The notes beneath the pieces were generated by a model. The model did not search any database, had not been told where the DNA came from, and saw only the letters and a list, made by a program, of their open reading frames with translations. From positions 1 to 24,601 of the forward strand of contig CBDVAK010000012.1 in assembly GCA_965371945.1 (NCBI GenBank): a DNA stretch of 24,601 nucleotides, read 5' to 3'. Position numbers and translations under genes: made by a program. Positions 1 to 8,648 of the stretch are shown here, in pieces (positions within the stretch are counted from its first letter, which is position 1; each line of letters opens with the position of its first letter). Origin of the DNA: CBDVAK01 sp965371945. Its GTDB lineage: Bacteria > Pseudomonadota > Gammaproteobacteria > Competibacterales > JAHEDQ01.

Positions 1-279
1 CAGTTTGCCTGCCATGCAGTACCCCCAGCCGGACGCCACAGCCTGTAGCGGCGCTGGCTTGGGACCCCGGGTGTAGCGCCTCACGCTGCGCGCGTCGGTT
101 TCAACCCGGATTTCCGGATGACCCGCCAAGCGGAGAGCGGTTGTTGCCCACTGTTTGTCATCCAGTCCGATCGCAGTTCTGATCTGGCTGCCAATACAGC
201 GTGGGTGCTCGGTGATGTAGTCGACCGCGGCGCCAACACGGGCGGCACTCATCTCCCGGCGTTCAGATTGGTAGTTCAT
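1..279 (-). CDS. Partial hypothetical protein, possible winged helix-turn-helix
   Basis: An open frame of 93 codons starts at an ATG (277-279) and runs off the left window edge without a stop, so only the N-terminal part is present. I do not recognise the family. The first 75 residues look like a small winged-helix DNA-binding fold: a helix (SAARVGAAVDYITEHP), a turn and second helix (IGSQIRTAIGLDDKQWATT), then a basic, strand-like stretch (EIRVETDARSVRRYTRG). There is no convincing Shine-Dalgarno sequence before the ATG. It is divergent from the toxin-antitoxin pair and lies in the accessory-looking segment beyond the tRNA-Ile gene, so a mobile-element or regulatory protein is plausible. Function is not assigned, and a spurious open frame cannot be excluded. 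Confidence 0.45.
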   Translation of the reverse strand, partial: MNYQSERREMSAARVGAAVDYITEHPRCIGSQIRTAIGLDDKQWATTALRLAGHPEIRVETDARSVRRYTRGPKPAPLQAVASGWGYCMAGKL

Positions 280-425
280 TGTGCTACAGCCTGTTCCAAT
301 TTCATGGAGTTTACCACGGCAGGCTGTTGACCAGTGGCGCTGATGACAGGTTGGGGATGAGGCCACCGAAGCGGTATGACCCGTGCACCGGACGCGCACA
401 CGCCCACCCACACTGCCTCGGCTTG

Positions 426-447
426 TTGAGCACCTACAGGTGCGCAA
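426..447. promoter_or_regulatory. Imperfect palindrome in the gap upstream of the toxin-antitoxin genes
   Basis: Perfect 6-bp arms GCACCT and AGGTGC are separated by two bases (430-443), and outer TTG/CAA arms extend the symmetry to 22 bases with one mismatched pair. It lies about 80 bases upstream of the larger 525-543 palindrome, in the 280-548 stretch that otherwise shows no gene. It could be a protein-binding site or chance; nothing else identifies it. Confidence 0.25.
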
Positions 448-524
448 AGGGAATGGGTATTCCGCTGAGTTCGGCAACCGCCGCTCACTGGAGGCATTCC
501 AGAGCCCGGGAATTGCGCACCCGC

Positions 525-543
525 GTATATTATCATAATATAC
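525..543. promoter_or_regulatory. Perfect 19-bp palindrome, likely toxin-antitoxin operator
   Basis: The sequence GTATATTAT-C-ATAATATAC is a perfect inverted repeat with a single central base, AT-rich in a GC-rich neighbourhood, ending five bases before the toxin ATG at 549. It contains -10-like hexamers, for example TAATAT at 536-541, which is 17 bases downstream of TTGCGC (513-518). Type II toxin-antitoxin operons of the BrnT class are usually autorepressed by the antitoxin or the complex. A palindrome over the promoter is the expected site for a ribbon-helix-helix protein. The operator role is inferred; the palindrome is read directly. Confidence 0.55.
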
Positions 544-548
544 ACAAC

Positions 549-848
549 ATGGTCGATTTAGCGAAGATCACTAGCTTTGAATGGGATGAAGGAAACTGCC
601 GAAAGAACGAGAAACACGGTGTTTCGATGGCGGACGCTGAACAGCTCTTCTTCAATACCCCATTATTGCTATTGGAGGATTCCAGGCACAGTAGCCAGGA
701 ATCTCGCTTCCATGCTTTGGGCCGATCAGACGATGGGCGGCATCTGCATATTACTTTCACCCTTCGTGGAGCAGGAGAAAAGATTCGAGTGATCTCGGCC
801 AGAGATATGCATCGAAAGGAGCGAGCGGTTTATGAAAAAGCAACTTAA
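549..848 (+). CDS. brnT: BrnT family type II toxin
   Basis: This 99-residue protein matches the BrnT ribonuclease-toxin pattern along its whole length. It has an N-terminal FEWDEGNCRKNEKHGVS block, an acidic/His segment (LLLEDSRHSSQESRFHALGRS), then the C-terminal KIRVISARDMHRKERAVYE block (I-R-x-I-S-A-R-x-x-x-x-x-E-R). BrnT toxins are small RelE-like-fold RNases that inhibit translation by cutting RNA and are neutralised by a DNA-binding antitoxin. The frame is open further upstream, but residue 1 is set at 549 because the family begins here. The upstream residues are unrelated, and the palindrome at 525-543 would otherwise be coding. There is no Shine-Dalgarno sequence just before this ATG. 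The 3' end overlaps the antitoxin gene by 17 bases. Confidence 0.85.
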   Translation: MVDLAKITSFEWDEGNCRKNEKHGVSMADAEQLFFNTPLLLLEDSRHSSQESRFHALGRSDDGRHLHITFTLRGAGEKIRVISARDMHRKERAVYEKAT

Positions 849-1098
849 GGCTGTGCCAGAATTTGCCAACGACGAAGAGGAGCGACGTTTTTGGGAGCAG
901 AACGATTCCTCAGATTACTTGGACTGGAGTAAGGCCCAGCAGGTTGTTCTGCCCAACCTGAAGCCAACAACGAAGACAATCTCTCTTCGCCTCCCGCAAC
1001 ACCTCTTGGATTCGATAAAAGCTGCGGCTCACGCGCGTGACGTGCCATACCAATCCCTGATAAAGGTTTGGCTGCATGAAAAGCTTCATAGTCATTGA
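832..1098 (+). CDS. CopG-type (ribbon-helix-helix) antitoxin partner of BrnT
   Basis: This 88-residue protein has the layout of the CopG-type antitoxins found beside BrnT toxins. An N-terminal toxin-binding part contains the FWEQNDSSDYLDW segment. A C-terminal ribbon-helix-helix follows, with a strand (TKTISLRLP) and helices (HLLDSIKAAAHARDVPYQSLIKVWLHEKL). It is expected to bind and block the toxin and, as a dimer, to repress the operon at the upstream palindrome. An AAAGGAG Shine-Dalgarno sequence (816-821 region) sits about 10 bases before the ATG, whereas the toxin has none. That would favour more antitoxin than toxin being made. The gene overlaps the toxin gene, showing co-transcription and probable translational coupling. 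A hairpin at 1132-1151 follows. Confidence 0.82.
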   Translation: MKKQLKAVPEFANDEEERRFWEQNDSSDYLDWSKAQQVVLPNLKPTTKTISLRLPQHLLDSIKAAAHARDVPYQSLIKVWLHEKLHSH

Positions 1099-1131
1099 CG
1101 ATTGCCCAACGCAAGCGGCGTGATAGGGCCG

Positions 1132-1151
1132 CGAATGCCGTCAGGCATTCG
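1132..1151 (+). terminator. Hairpin downstream of the toxin-antitoxin genes
   Basis: A perfect 8-bp stem (CGAATGCC/GGCATTCG) with a four-base GTCA loop lies 33 bases after the antitoxin stop. No T-run follows, so it is at best a weak or factor-dependent terminator, or an mRNA 3'-end stabiliser. Confidence 0.35.
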
Positions 1152-1213
1152 TAATGCGGAGGCAAGATAGCGGTTGATCGTTGCCGGTGAGCGCGTCATA
1201 CGAACGACTGCGA

Positions 1214-1228
1214 GCGCGGGAAGCGCGC
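1214..1228 (-). terminator. GC-rich hairpin just beyond the tRNA 3' end
   Basis: GCGCG and CGCGC form a 5-bp stem around a five-base loop, 15 bases beyond the 3' end of the minus-strand tRNA-Ile gene. It could end the rpoD-tRNA transcript or mark a 3' trimming boundary. There is no T-run, so the call is tentative. Confidence 0.25.
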
Positions 1229-1242
1229 AAGCCTTGGATTAT

Positions 1243-1316
<74 letters not shown>

Positions 1317-1319
<3 letters not shown>

Positions 1320-1363
1320 GCCGAAATCGGGCGGGAGTATACCGCGTGGTGTCGACTCCCGCC
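1317..1363 (-). repeat. Competing hairpins between rpoD and tRNA-Ile
   Basis: A perfect 9-bp inverted repeat (GGCGGGAGT at 1330-1338 and ACTCCCGCC at 1355-1363, 16-base spacer) fills the gap after the rpoD stop. The arm at 1330-1335 can alternatively pair over 6 bp with CCCGCC at 1317-1322, whose first three bases belong to the tRNA acceptor. The two stems exclude each other. Roles could be rpoD transcript termination or processing of the tRNA precursor; neither is shown. Confidence 0.45.
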
Positions 1364-1371
1364 ATGCGCGC

Positions 1372-3216
<1,845 letters not shown>

Positions 3217-3257
3217 GTGGTTGCTATGCCTCGTGGAAATCACGCGAATCGAACCGA

Positions 3258-3294
3258 ACTTGCAAGTATGACACCATTCCTATGGTGTCATCAA
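3258..3294 (-). promoter_or_regulatory. Strong inverted repeats in the dnaG-rpoD gap; possible rpoD promoter
   Basis: A perfect 10-bp inverted repeat with a four-base spacer (ATGACACCAT at 3268-3277, ATGGTGTCAT at 3282-3291) overlaps the dnaG stop codon. It abuts a second perfect palindrome, ACTTGCAAGT (3258-3267). On the minus strand TTGATG (3294-3289) and CATACT (3270-3265) are spaced 18 bases apart, each matching the sigma-70 consensus at four of six positions, so the large repeat fills a possible rpoD promoter spacer. As RNA it would be a stable hairpin at the dnaG/rpoD junction, where E. coli mRNA is known to be processed. No T-run follows. Confidence 0.5.
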
Positions 3295-5057
3295 GACCGG
3301 TCTGAATCTTCCTGTTTGCCTCGCTCCGTCATCCCGCGCAAGTTCTCCAGTTCGTCGTCATCCAGCTTTTGGCCGCGGGCCAGCTTGTCGAGTAACTGCC
3401 GTTCCGGCGCGTGTCTTTCGCAAAGTCTGGCGATAGTGCTACGCAGTTCCTCATCGAGATGTTGCTCCGAAATCTCAGGTTGCCACTCGCTGAGCCGCAG
3501 CAAGGCGGCCTCGTGTTGACTGCCCCGATACCGTTCAAGTAACCCTGCACCATTCAGATTGGGATACTTTCGCGAAATTTCAAGCATTTCGACCAATAAA
3601 TCGATGCCGCGTTCCGGAATTTCGGACAAAGTGTGCGAATCCGTTACCCCCCGGGCCAGTTGTGGCTGATGCAACAGCAATGCAATGGCATGGCGTACCG
3701 GGGTGCGCGTCAGGCTGGCCGGGTCGCGGTCCCGGTGTGGCACCGGGTGGGTACTGGTGCCGCTCCGGGCGGGGCTCAGATGGGCCAGGACCCGTGCTTC
3801 CGACAGCCGCGTGATCCGCGCCAGTTCGCCAACCAGTAGTTCCCAGAATGCCCCACCGGGTACCTGTTTGAGCAGCCGCGCGGCACGCGCCAGCAGCCCG
3901 GCCTGTCCATCCGGTTTGCCCGTTTCCAGTCCGTCCTGCAGTCTTTCCAGCAGAAAATCGGACAGCAGTTTCGCCGACTGCAGCCTTGAGCGGAACGCCT
4001 CGGCGCCTTCACGGCGTACCAGGCTGTCGGGATCTTCCCCGTCGGGCAGGAACAGGAACCTGACTTCGCGACCGTCACGCATGACTGGCAACGCGGTCTC
4101 CAGGGCACGGGCGGCTGCTTCGCGGCCAGCCCTGTCGCCATCGAAGCTGAACACCACGCCCGGGACGGTTCGAAACAGAATCTCCAGATGCTCCCTGGTG
4201 GTGGCTGTGCCCAGGGTGGCCACCACGTTATTAATGCCGAACTGTGCCAGCGCGACCACGTCCATATAGCCTTCCACGACCAGCAATCGTTGCAGATTGC
4301 GTTCTTGCTGACGGGCTTCAAACAAGCCGTACAGTTCTCTGCCCTTGTGAAACACCGGGGTCTCGGGAGAGTTGAGGTACTTGGGCGTACCCTCGCCCAG
4401 CACTCTGCCGCCGAAGCCGATGGTTCGGCCGCGGCGATCACGGATCGGAAAGATGATCCGTTCCCGAAACCGGTCGTAGCAATGTTGCTGCTCGTTGCGG
4501 GTGATCAGCCCGGCGCGTAGCAGCGTGTCCTCTGCCACGCCCTTGCTGTGCATGAACCGCAGCAGATTGTTCCAGCCTGCCGGCGCCAGACCGATCCCGA
4601 ATCGGGCGATGATCTCGTTGCTCAGCCCGCGTTGCCCAAGGTAGCGTTCGGCGCTCTGGCGGGTTGGATGAGTGCGCAATTGCACCCGGAAATACTCCGC
4701 TGCCATGTCCATGACCTGATACAGATCACGACTGCGTTCATCGCGCGCCGGTGTGTCCGAGCGTGGCACCTCCATGCCGGATGCGCGTGCCAGTTCCTCG
4801 ACCGCCTCGACGAATTCCAGGTGCTCGTATTCCATCAGGAAACCGAGCGCGGTGCCGTGCGCTCCGCAGCCGAAGCAGTGGTAGAACTGTTTGGTCGGGC
4901 TGACCGTAAAGGAGGGGGTCTTTTCGCTGTGAAACGGACAGCAGGCAGTGAACTCGCGGCCGGCCTTCTTTAGCGGCACACGGCTGTTGATCGTCTCGAC
5001 GATATCGACGCGGGCCAGCAACTCGTCGAGGAATGTCTGCGGAATCCGGCCCCCCAT
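3291..5057 (-). CDS. dnaG: DNA primase DnaG
   Basis: The product makes the RNA primers for replication at the fork, working with DnaB helicase. The N-terminal CHC2 zinc-binding domain is intact (Cys40, His43 in CCPFHSEKTPSF; Cys61 and Cys64 in YHCFGCGAHG). The catalytic core and TOPRIM domain follow, with LLVVEGYMDVVALAQFG (catalytic Glu) and FSFDGDRAGREAA (DxD-type metal site). A helical C-terminal helicase-interaction domain ends the protein. The 588 residues are a normal length. The ATG at 5057 gives the family start MxGRIP. It begins 12 bases after the yqeY stop and its own stop lies within an inverted repeat, so it is central in the macromolecular-synthesis operon. Confidence 0.96.
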   Translation of the reverse strand: MGGRIPQTFLDELLARVDIVETINSRVPLKKAGREFTACCPFHSEKTPSFTVSPTKQFYHCFGCGAHGTALGFLMEYEHLEFVEAVEELARASGMEVPRSDTPARDERSRDLYQVMDMAAEYFRVQLRTHPTRQSAERYLGQRGLSNEIIARFGIGLAPAGWNNLLRFMHSKGVAEDTLLRAGLITRNEQQHCYDRFRERIIFPIRDRRGRTIGFGGRVLGEGTPKYLNSPETPVFHKGRELYGLFEARQQERNLQRLLVVEGYMDVVALAQFGINNVVATLGTATTREHLEILFRTVPGVVFSFDGDRAGREAAARALETALPVMRDGREVRFLFLPDGEDPDSLVRREGAEAFRSRLQSAKLLSDFLLERLQDGLETGKPDGQAGLLARAARLLKQVPGGAFWELLVGELARITRLSEARVLAHLSPARSGTSTHPVPHRDRDPASLTRTPVRHAIALLLHQPQLARGVTDSHTLSEIPERGIDLLVEMLEISRKYPNLNGAGLLERYRGSQHEAALLRLSEWQPEISEQHLDEELRSTIARLCERHAPERQLLDKLARGQKLDDDELENLRGMTERGKQEDSDRS

Positions 5058-5069
5058 GCGGGTTCCGGA

Positions 5070-5516
5070 TCAGGCGCCGAGTCGCGCTTTTACCAGCCGA
5101 CTGATCTCGGTCATGTCCACACGACCACGCGCCTGCTGCTTGAGCAGCGCCATGACCTTGCCCATGTCGCGAATCGAGGTGGCGCCAGTCTCGGCGAGCG
5201 CCTGGTTGATCAACTGCTCGACCGCGGCCGGCTCGAGTGGTTCCGGAAGATAGCCGTTGATGATTTCCAGTTCGGCCTGTTCCACCGCCCTCAGGTCCTC
5301 GCGCCCGGCTTTTTCGTAGTGCTCGATGGATTCGCGGCGTTGCTTGGTCATCTTCTCGAGCACGACAGTGACTTGCGCATCGTCCAACTCGATACGTTCG
5401 TCCACTTCACGCTGCTTGATTGCCGCCATGATCAGCCGGATGCAGGACAGCCGAGCGCGATCGCGAGAACGCATCGCGGCTTTCATGTCCTCCTGGATCT
5501 GTTTCTTGAGTGACAC
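5070..5516 (-). CDS. yqeY: GatB/YqeY domain protein
   Basis: This 148-residue protein matches the stand-alone YqeY family (GatB/YqeY domain), with the typical opening MSLKKQIQEDMKAAMRSRD and the central motif RRESIEHYEKAGREDL, then IINGYLPEPL. The fold is the same tRNA-binding tail found on GatB, the amidotransferase that makes Gln-tRNA. A specific job for the free-standing version is not established. It starts with GTG at 5516, and no good Shine-Dalgarno sequence is visible. It sits between rpsU and dnaG, a common position in proteobacteria, with short spacers (32 and 12 bases), so it is almost certainly co-transcribed. Confidence 0.92.
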   Translation of the reverse strand: MSLKKQIQEDMKAAMRSRDRARLSCIRLIMAAIKQREVDERIELDDAQVTVVLEKMTKQRRESIEHYEKAGREDLRAVEQAELEIINGYLPEPLEPAAVEQLINQALAETGATSIRDMGKVMALLKQQARGRVDMTEISRLVKARLGA

Positions 5517-5548
5517 GTCAGCGGCTCGGAGCGGGGCTGTGCGCGGAC

Positions 5549-5764
5549 TCAGTACATACGCTTGCGGCGATTCTGCTCTCGCGACAGCTTTTTCATGTGT
5601 CGCTTGACCGCCGCGGCCTTCTTGCGCTTGCGTTCCTGAGTTGGCTTTTCGTAGTACTCGCGCCGGCGAATCTCCGAGAGAATTCCGGCTTTTTCACAGG
5701 AGCGCTTGAAGCGGCGCAGGGCGATATCAAAAGGCTCGTTTTCCTTGACTCGTACAGAAGGCAT
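5549..5764 (-). CDS. rpsU: 30S ribosomal protein S21
   Basis: The 71-residue, strongly basic protein matches S21 of gammaproteobacteria throughout: MPSVRVKENEPFDIALRRFK, then CEKAGILSEIRRREYYEKPT and a C-terminal lysine/arginine tail. S21 joins the small subunit late and helps base-pairing between mRNA leader and 16S rRNA at initiation. It heads the rpsU-yqeY-dnaG-rpoD operon, linking ribosome, replication and transcription output. A GAGG-containing leader precedes the ATG, and a sigma-70-like promoter is visible at 5815-5844. A small hairpin (5784-5797, GCGGA/TCCGC) lies in the leader. Confidence 0.96.
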   Translation of the reverse strand: MPSVRVKENEPFDIALRRFKRSCEKAGILSEIRRREYYEKPTQERKRKKAAAVKRHMKKLSREQNRRKRMY

Positions 5765-5814
5765 TCAGTCCTGACCTCAACAGGCGGATCGGTCCGCAGA
5801 AAAGTAGGCCGGGC

Positions 5815-5844
5815 ATTCTATGACGGAGCCGGAGCAAATGCAAA
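5815..5844 (-). promoter_or_regulatory. Candidate sigma-70 promoter of the rpsU operon
   Basis: Reading the minus strand, TTTGCA (5844-5839) and TAGAAT (5820-5815) are separated by 18 bases, each close to the -35/-10 consensus. The predicted start of transcription lies about 45 bases before the rpsU ATG. It is in the divergent rpsU/tsaD intergenic region, as expected for the head of the macromolecular-synthesis operon. Confidence 0.45.
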
Positions 5845-5901
5845 GCCACAAGCGCTTGCCGTGGGCGATGGTCTTGCCGGGGTGGCTGCGAAAGTCGGAC
5901 A

Positions 5902-6927
5902 ATGCGTCTCATGATCGTGCTGGGAATCGAAACTTCCTGTGACGAAACCGGCGTAGCCCTATACGAAGGTGGGCGCGGCCTGCTTGGCGACCTGCTCTAC
6001 AGCCAAGCCGATCTGCACGCGGGTTTCGGTGGTGTGGTGCCGGAGCTGGCGTCTCGTGATCACGTTCGCAAGCTGGCGCCGCTGGTGCTGCAGCTGTTGT
6101 CCGATACCGGCACCGACAGGCGTGACCTGTCCGGAATCGCCTATACCGCCGGTCCGGGCTTGATCGGGGCGTTGTTGGTCGGAGCTTCGCTGGGGCGGGG
6201 GTTGGCCTGGAGCCTGGGGATTCCGGCCCTGGCGGTGCACCATATGGAAGGACATCTACTGGCACCCATGCTGGAGCCGGACCCACCCCGGTTTCCGTTT
6301 CTGGCGCTACTGGTGTCGGGCGGTCACACGCTGCTGGTCGACGTGGCCGCGGCCGGTCGGTACCGGATTCTGGGTGATACGCTCGATGATGCCGTTGGTG
6401 AAGCCTTCGACAAGACTGCCAAGCTGCTGGGTCTGGGCTATCCGGGAGGCCCGGCAGTCGCGGAACTGGCGCTGTCGGGTAGGCCCGACCGCTACCGCTT
6501 TCCGCGGCCGATGACCGATCGCCCGGGTTTGGAGTTCAGCTTCAGCGGACTCAAGACCTTCACGCGCAACACCTGGCAAAACAGCGATCGTAGCGATCAG
6601 GATCGTGCCGATATCGCGCGCGCTTTCGAAGACGCGGCAGTCGGTACCTTGCTGATCAAGTGTCGCCGTGCGCTGAGGCAGACCGGCTACCGGTCGTTGG
6701 TGGTGGCGGGTGGTGTTGGCGCCAATCGCAGGCTGATGGCGGCGCTCAAGGCGATGGCGGCGAACGAGAACGCCGTCGCCTATTTTCCCCGACCGGAATA
6801 TTGTACCGACAACGGTGCCATGATCGCCTATGCGGGTTATCTGCGTCTGTGCGCCGGTCAGAACCAGGGTCTGGAGATCGAGGCCAAACCACGCTGGTCA
6901 CTGGAATCGTTGCCGGCAACCGGGTAG
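5902..6927 (+). CDS. tsaD: tRNA N6-threonylcarbamoyladenosine transferase TsaD
   Basis: The product transfers the threonylcarbamoyl group to A37 of ANN-reading tRNAs, with TsaB, TsaC and TsaE, in the cytoplasm. It belongs to the Kae1/Gcp ASKHA family. The signature is clear: LGIETSCDETGVALYE at the N-terminus, the metal-binding His114-MEG-His118, LLVSGGHTLL, DDAVGEAFDKTAKLLGLGYPGGP, and a C-terminal AYFPRPEYCTDNGAMIAYAG. The 341-residue length is normal. The start could instead be the ATG at 5911; neither has a clear ribosome site. It is divergent from rpsU, as in E. coli, where tsaD also adjoins rpsU-dnaG-rpoD. The stop codon falls at the edge of the inverted-repeat element 6926-7008. Confidence 0.95.
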   Translation: MRLMIVLGIETSCDETGVALYEGGRGLLGDLLYSQADLHAGFGGVVPELASRDHVRKLAPLVLQLLSDTGTDRRDLSGIAYTAGPGLIGALLVGASLGRGLAWSLGIPALAVHHMEGHLLAPMLEPDPPRFPFLALLVSGGHTLLVDVAAAGRYRILGDTLDDAVGEAFDKTAKLLGLGYPGGPAVAELALSGRPDRYRFPRPMTDRPGLEFSFSGLKTFTRNTWQNSDRSDQDRADIARAFEDAAVGTLLIKCRRALRQTGYRSLVVAGGVGANRRLMAALKAMAANENAVAYFPRPEYCTDNGAMIAYAGYLRLCAGQNQGLEIEAKPRWSLESLPATG

Positions 6928-7008
6928 GAGGCTGTCCGAGAACAGACTGATCTACTGCGGACAATCAGGCTCGCCCTCGCTACGATCGCTATTCTCGGAC
7001 AGCCTCCT
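6926..7008. repeat. 83-bp element with perfect 17-bp terminal inverted repeats
   Basis: AGGAGGCTGTCCGAGAA (6926-6942) and its exact reverse complement (6992-7008) flank 49 bases of unrecognised sequence. The element starts within the tsaD stop codon and fills the convergent tsaD/plsY gap. A 17-bp stem with so long a loop and no T-run is unusual for an intrinsic terminator. It resembles a small mobile-like inverted-repeat element (MITE or REPIN type) that may double as a bidirectional terminator. A 14-base near-copy of one end is present at 13739-13752. Confidence 0.6.
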
Positions 7009-7020
7009 CGGTGCACCGGG

Positions 7021-7626
7021 CTATACCCGGGCTTTGGCCTTGTCGCCGATCCGGCTTTCCGTACCGCGCATGATGCGTTGGATGTTGGCGCGGTGCCGCC
7101 AGATCAGCAATGCCGCCATGGTCGCCAAGACCAGCACCGTGGCCCAGCGCCCCCCCAGCAGGTATGCGTATAGCGGAGCCAGGGTGGCAGCAGTCAGCGC
7201 AGCCAGCGAGGAGATGCGAAACAGCATCGCCATCACCGCCCATGTGGTCAGGGCGGCAGCGGCTACCAGCGGTGCCAGGCCTATGATGGCGCCGCCCGCC
7301 GTTGCCACACCCTTGCCGCCGCGAAACTGAAAAAACAGTGGATAGAGGTGGCCCAGGAATGCCGCCAGCGCCACTGCCGCGACCGTCGTGTCGGGCAGGC
7401 CCAGCAGCCGCGCCACGACCACCGGTACCAATCCCTTCAAAAGATCACCGGCCAGGGTGATGGCGGCCGCCTTGCTGCCGCCCAGTCGCAGAACATTGGT
7501 AGTGCCCGGGTTGCCCGAGCCATCGCTGCGCGGGTCCGGCAGGCCCATCACACGACAGGTGATGATGGCGGTGGAAACGGATCCGAGCAGGTATCCGCCC
7601 AGGATTGCGGTCAGTGCGAGCAGCAT
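7021..7626 (-). CDS. plsY: Acyl-phosphate:glycerol-3-phosphate acyltransferase PlsY
   Basis: This 201-residue integral membrane protein has the PlsY motifs: a first transmembrane segment ending in GGYLLGSVSTA, the catalytic-loop motif DPRSDGSGNPGTTNVLRLGG, then HLYPLFFQFRGGKGVATAGG (second loop), and further hydrophobic segments. PlsY transfers acyl groups from acyl-phosphate (made by PlsX) to glycerol-3-phosphate, the first step of phospholipid synthesis, at the inner membrane. The frame is open upstream, but the ATG at 7626 is chosen because the family begins at the first membrane helix and the upstream residues are unrelated. It is divergent from folB, as in E. coli, and convergent with tsaD. 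Confidence 0.94.
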   Translation of the reverse strand: MLLALTAILGGYLLGSVSTAIITCRVMGLPDPRSDGSGNPGTTNVLRLGGSKAAAITLAGDLLKGLVPVVVARLLGLPDTTVAAVALAAFLGHLYPLFFQFRGGKGVATAGGAIIGLAPLVAAAALTTWAVMAMLFRISSLAALTAATLAPLYAYLLGGRWATVLVLATMAALLIWRHRANIQRIMRGTESRIGDKAKARV

Positions 7627-7731
7627 GGGCGCTATTTGATCGGTACCTGTCGGGCAGGTCAAGAGTGGGCAGGCGGCCGGCACCGCCGGCTTCAGGTATA
7701 GTGGCCGTCGATCGCTGCGGTGAGGGAGAAA

Positions 7732-8088
7732 ATGGACGTCATATTTCTGCGTGATCTGCGGGTCGAGACCGTCATCGGTATCTACGACTGGGAACGGCGT
7801 ATCCGCCAGATCGTAGCCATAGACCTGGAAATGGGTGTCGATATCCGCAAGGCGGCCGCCAGTGACGCCATCGAAGACACCCTCAACTACAAGGCGGTGG
7901 CCAAACGGCTGATCTCCTTTGTGGAGGAGAGTGAGTTTCAGCTCGTGGAGACCCTGGCTGAGCATATAGCCGAAATCGTTACCGGCGAATTTGCTGTGCC
8001 CTGGGTTAGAGTCACGTTGAGCAAACCTGGTGCTATTCGCGGATCCAGGGAGGTCGGGGTGATCATCGAGCGCGGCGATCGCGACTGA
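7732..8088 (+). CDS. folB: Dihydroneopterin aldolase FolB
   Basis: The enzyme cleaves 7,8-dihydroneopterin to 6-hydroxymethyl-dihydropterin and glycolaldehyde in folate synthesis. The 118-residue protein has the family pattern: IFLRDLRVETVIGIYDWERR with the catalytic Glu21, DTLNYKAVAKRL, VETLAEHIAE, and a C-terminal VTLSKPGAIRGSREVGV carrying the conserved lysine. The start is the ATG at 7732, with GGGAG four bases upstream. A GTG at 7720 is in frame but unconserved. A -10-like TATAGT at 7697-7702 is seen upstream. Its stop is followed after only two bases by folK, so the two consecutive pathway steps are co-expressed. Confidence 0.94.
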   Translation: MDVIFLRDLRVETVIGIYDWERRIRQIVAIDLEMGVDIRKAAASDAIEDTLNYKAVAKRLISFVEESEFQLVETLAEHIAEIVTGEFAVPWVRVTLSKPGAIRGSREVGVIIERGDRD

Positions 8089-8090
8089 TC

Positions 8091-8579
8091 GTGGTCGCGG
8101 TATTCCTCAGTATCGGCAGTAACGTTGAGCGTGAGCACAATATCAGGGGTGCCGTTGCGGCATTGCGGTCACAGTTCGACGATCTGATCATATCCACGGT
8201 TTATCGAACCCGGGCGGTCGGATTCGACGGTGAGGACTTTTACAACCTTGCAGCTGGTTTCAGCACGGATCTGCCGGTCGCCGGGTTGGTGAGCCTGCTA
8301 CGTGGCATCGAGTCGCGACATGGTCGCCGCCGCGATCAAGCCCGGTATTCCCCGCGGACCCTCGATCTGGATCTGCTGTTGTACGGTGATCTGGTGAGCC
8401 GGGAAAACGGGATCGAGGTACCCAGGGGTGAGATCGTCCACCGTGCGTTCGTGCTCGGGCCGTTGGCCGAGATTGCGGCCCGGCGGCGGCACCCGGTCAC
8501 CGAGCAGACCATCGGTGAACTTTGGCGGGCATTTCCGGGCGGTGCCGAGCAGCTCAAGAAAGTGTCTTTCAGGCCCTGA
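8091..8579 (+). CDS. folK: 6-hydroxymethyl-7,8-dihydropterin pyrophosphokinase FolK
   Basis: The enzyme uses ATP to pyrophosphorylate the FolB product, preparing it for condensation with p-aminobenzoate. Motifs of the HPPK family are present in order: LSIGSNVEREHNI, TVYRTRAVGFDGEDFYNLAA, and the signature RYSPRTLDLDLLLYGD with metal-binding aspartates. Near the end comes VPRGEIVHRAFVLGPLAEIA. The start is a GTG at 8091, two bases after the folB stop, and the 162-residue length is normal. The folB-folK pairing replaces the E. coli arrangement, where folK lies elsewhere. It converges on the ygiM-like gene with no clear terminator between them. Confidence 0.94.
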   Translation: MVAVFLSIGSNVEREHNIRGAVAALRSQFDDLIISTVYRTRAVGFDGEDFYNLAAGFSTDLPVAGLVSLLRGIESRHGRRRDQARYSPRTLDLDLLLYGDLVSRENGIEVPRGEIVHRAFVLGPLAEIAARRRHPVTEQTIGELWRAFPGGAEQLKKVSFRP

Positions 8580-8648
8580 GGCGATTTCACTCAACAAATT
8601 TACCAGCGTGCTTGTCTTTTCGCCCGTCTTCCGCCAATCGCATTGAGC

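Noticed and set aside
279..548. In-frame upstream extension of the toxin gene (189 codons in all)
   Set aside because: The added residues match nothing in the BrnT family and would run through the palindrome at 525-543; the family start fits the ATG at 549.
6926..7008. Insertion sequence with transposase
   Set aside because: The inverted repeats enclose only 49 bases with no open frame, so at most it is a non-autonomous element.
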